Shown here in pieces: positions 12,355-13,950 of a DNA stretch of 13,950 nt. Source of the DNA: Candidatus Poseidoniaceae archaeon. Lineage in GTDB: Archaea > Thermoplasmatota > Poseidoniia > Poseidoniales > Poseidoniaceae. The stretch covers positions 1 to 13,950 of the forward strand of contig DUHU01000230.1 of NCBI GenBank assembly GCA_013330765.1, written 5' to 3'. The position numbers and the translations under genes are program-made. The notes below the pieces were generated by a model. It had not been told where the DNA came from. It saw only the letters and a list, made by a program, of their open reading frames with translations, and did not search any database. Positions within the stretch are counted from its first letter, which is position 1. Every line of letters begins with the position of its first letter.

Positions 12355-13950
12355 GGCAAAGGGAATCGACGTGGTCGCGTGGGTCCCAAGATTCACGACG
12401 GTCAACATGCACGGTCGTGGTTGGAATCCTAGCATTCGTTGGTAACTGGTTTGGTCTTGCCACGTCGACGAACATACCAATGTGGTTCCTTTGAAATCGA
12501 GGCAAGCATGACCGTGAACGTGGCCGGTCACGAAAATGTCTGGAACTTCCCGGATGACCAAGCCGTCTTCAGGTTCCGGAGACAGTGGCGTCTTTCCGCC
12601 CCATTGGGGTGCAAGATGACGCCGTCGAAGCATCTGGCGCATGGCCTCAACAGGCTCCGCATAGGACACGGTGCGCAAACCTGCGACAAAATCGTCGATT
12701 GACTTGCCGTGGTACGACAACACCCGCACGCCATGCAAACTGAAATCACAGGGGTTTCCGACGAAGGTCGTGGCGTGGTAATCGGATTGGATGTCCTTCT
12801 CAAAGGTGGGTTGAGGCTCTGCCGGTCGAACCGCGTCATGGTTGCCAGGAAGCATCACGCACTCGACCCACTCGGGCAGAAGGTCAAGCAATCGAGCAAA
12901 CTCCGTGTATTGGTTGAACAAATCTGGGATGGACAACTCCCGGTCTTGGCCAGGATAAATTCCAACGCCGTCGACGCAATCGCCGCTCAAGATGAGGTAC
13001 TTGATGGTCTTCGCGAGCGGATCTGTTCTGAACCATTGGATCATCTTGTGCCATTGCGCCTCAAGGAAGGTCTTGCTTCCAACGTGGATGTCCGAGAGGA
13101 ACGCCACCGAAACGCCGGTTTCGGCATGCGTCTTTTCATGCCGGTCTTGGAGGGGGAAATGCAGGTCGTCAACATAGAACAAATCCCCATTCTGAGAGAA
13201 GGTTCCGCTGACACCGATGACGTCGTCGGGCATCAGGCCGGTCTGGATGATCTCCTCATGGACTCGATCACGCTCTTCACCCTGCTTTTTGGTCAACAAG
13301 CAGTTGAGTTCTCCTGTTTCATCCTCGAGACCCCACATCAGGTGGCCGTTCTTGGTGTACCGAGGCTCGTTCACCAAACCGATGGCCACCGCGATGTTGT
13401 CGCGTCCCTTGTAACGTCCAGACTCCGCGGTCAATCGGGCAATGTCCGAAGGCTTGCGTGGCAGCCTTGAATTTCGTATGATGAGTCGTCGAATGGATTC
13501 CAACCGGTCGTTGAAGCACGCGTTGATGTCGGTCATCTTTCCTTCCGTGATCGAGTTCCCTGTGATGTCAAAATGAACCTTGATGTCCACGTCCACGTCG
13601 GTGGCCAGTTCCGGGAAATCAGAGGCCGCCCAATCGGGCGTGCCGTTTCTTAGCGGGAGATCCACGGGCTCCGGAGCAGCAAGGGGTGCAATCGTTCGAG
13701 CCAAGTCGTTCGGCCGTTGGTCGAGCAATCGGTCCACGCTGCTGGGGGATGACCCCGGCGTAGCTGTCCGATTTTGGTACGCAGCAAGCAGTTTCTCCAG
13801 TGCATCCTGATTCAGCAGACCTGTGATGCCGGCATGAGAGGCCGCGGAAATCAGGCCAAGTGGGTCGGAATGGTCCATCAGCCGTTGGCGAACGTCGGCT
13901 CCCTGGACAAGAAGCCCCTGTTCGAGGAGCCGGGCGTAGACGGTCCCCCA
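12352..13950 (-). CDS. polB: DNA polymerase D small subunit (DP1), 3'-5' exonuclease subunit (5' partial)
   Basis: DP1 is the proofreading subunit of the heterodimeric family D replicative polymerase; it partners the large subunit DP2. Numbering from the first ATG in the window (13878): a variable N-terminal region (1-90), an OB-fold segment (about 155-245, with NIAVAIGLVNEP and LEDETGELNCLL), then a calcineurin-like phosphoesterase domain (258-470). Every metal-site motif of an active nuclease is visible: DIHVG (263-267), GDCVDG (299-304) in the typical context GVGIYPGQD, GNHD (345-348), YHG (389-391) and GHVHGH (452-457). The C-terminal tail WQDQTSYQRMLGFQP is typical of DP1. The frame stays open from 13878 to the window edge, and those codons read YARLLEQGLLVQGADVRQRL, which looks like the usual DP1 N-terminal helix. 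The true start is therefore outside the window. The DP2 gene is not in view. Confidence 0.95.
   Translation of the reverse strand, partial: WGTVYARLLEQGLLVQGADVRQRLMDHSDPLGLISAASHAGITGLLNQDALEKLLAAYQNRTATPGSSPSSVDRLLDQRPNDLARTIAPLAAPEPVDLPLRNGTPDWAASDFPELATDVDVDIKVHFDITGNSITEGKMTDINACFNDRLESIRRLIIRNSRLPRKPSDIARLTAESGRYKGRDNIAVAIGLVNEPRYTKNGHLMWGLEDETGELNCLLTKKQGEERDRVHEEIIQTGLMPDDVIGVSGTFSQNGDLFYVDDLHFPLQDRHEKTHAETGVSVAFLSDIHVGSKTFLEAQWHKMIQWFRTDPLAKTIKYLILSGDCVDGVGIYPGQDRELSIPDLFNQYTEFARLLDLLPEWVECVMLPGNHDAVRPAEPQPTFEKDIQSDYHATTFVGNPCDFSLHGVRVLSYHGKSIDDFVAGLRTVSYAEPVEAMRQMLRRRHLAPQWGGKTPLSPEPEDGLVIREVPDIFVTGHVHGHACLDFKGTTLVCSSTWQDQTSYQRMLGFQPRPCMLTVVNLGTHATTSIPFA

Noticed and set aside
12709..13470. 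A 253-codon plus-strand open frame opposite DP1
   Set aside because: DP1 on the minus strand has all its family motifs in this region; the opposite frame shows no domain and is a shadow.
1..13950. CRISPR array, tRNA genes, insertion sequences or prophage genes
   Set aside because: No regularly spaced direct repeats, cloverleaf sequences, transposase or integrase motifs were found. The only repetition is diverged protein modules within the giant gene.

Overview
The window reads as a piece of a GC-rich euryarchaeal chromosome, most likely a marine Poseidoniales-type (Marine Group II, Thermoplasmatota) archaeon. Two things support this. The small subunit (DP1) of the archaeal family D DNA polymerase is at the right edge, and an archaeal type IV pilin-type hydrophobic segment is at the end of the long left-hand gene. 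The species-level call is inference; the archaeal call is firm.

Layout: bases 3-11531 (+) are one uninterrupted coding region for a giant modular surface protein of more than 3,840 residues, whose start lies left of the window. From left to right it carries nidogen-like and Ig-like modules, four blocks of right-handed parallel beta-helix separated by small Ig-like modules and a tyrosine-rich insert, a PPC-like beta-sandwich insert, a CBM9/DOMON-like domain, three cadherin-like repeats, a stalk domain, a transmembrane anchor with a Glu-rich cytoplasmic patch, and finally an archaeal type IV pilin-like transmembrane segment followed by a pilin-type beta domain. The pilin-like unit at the C terminus is the most unusual thing here, because pilin signals normally sit at the N terminus of short proteins.

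Bases 11532-11691 are a 160-base spacer filled with GC-rich hairpins, two of which are mutually exclusive, plus a small palindrome and a hairpin over the next start codon. Bases 11692-12351 (+) encode a HAD-superfamily phosphatase of the phosphoserine-phosphatase-like type. Bases 12352-13950 (-) encode DP1, incomplete at its N terminus. The HAD and DP1 genes converge with no spacer, their stop codons abutting in the palindrome TGATCA.

The three genes do not look like one pathway. The giant protein belongs to the cell surface (adhesion, particle or polysaccharide binding, possibly linked to the pilus machinery), the HAD enzyme to small-molecule metabolism, and DP1 to replication. I saw no tRNA, rRNA, CRISPR array, insertion sequence or integrase.
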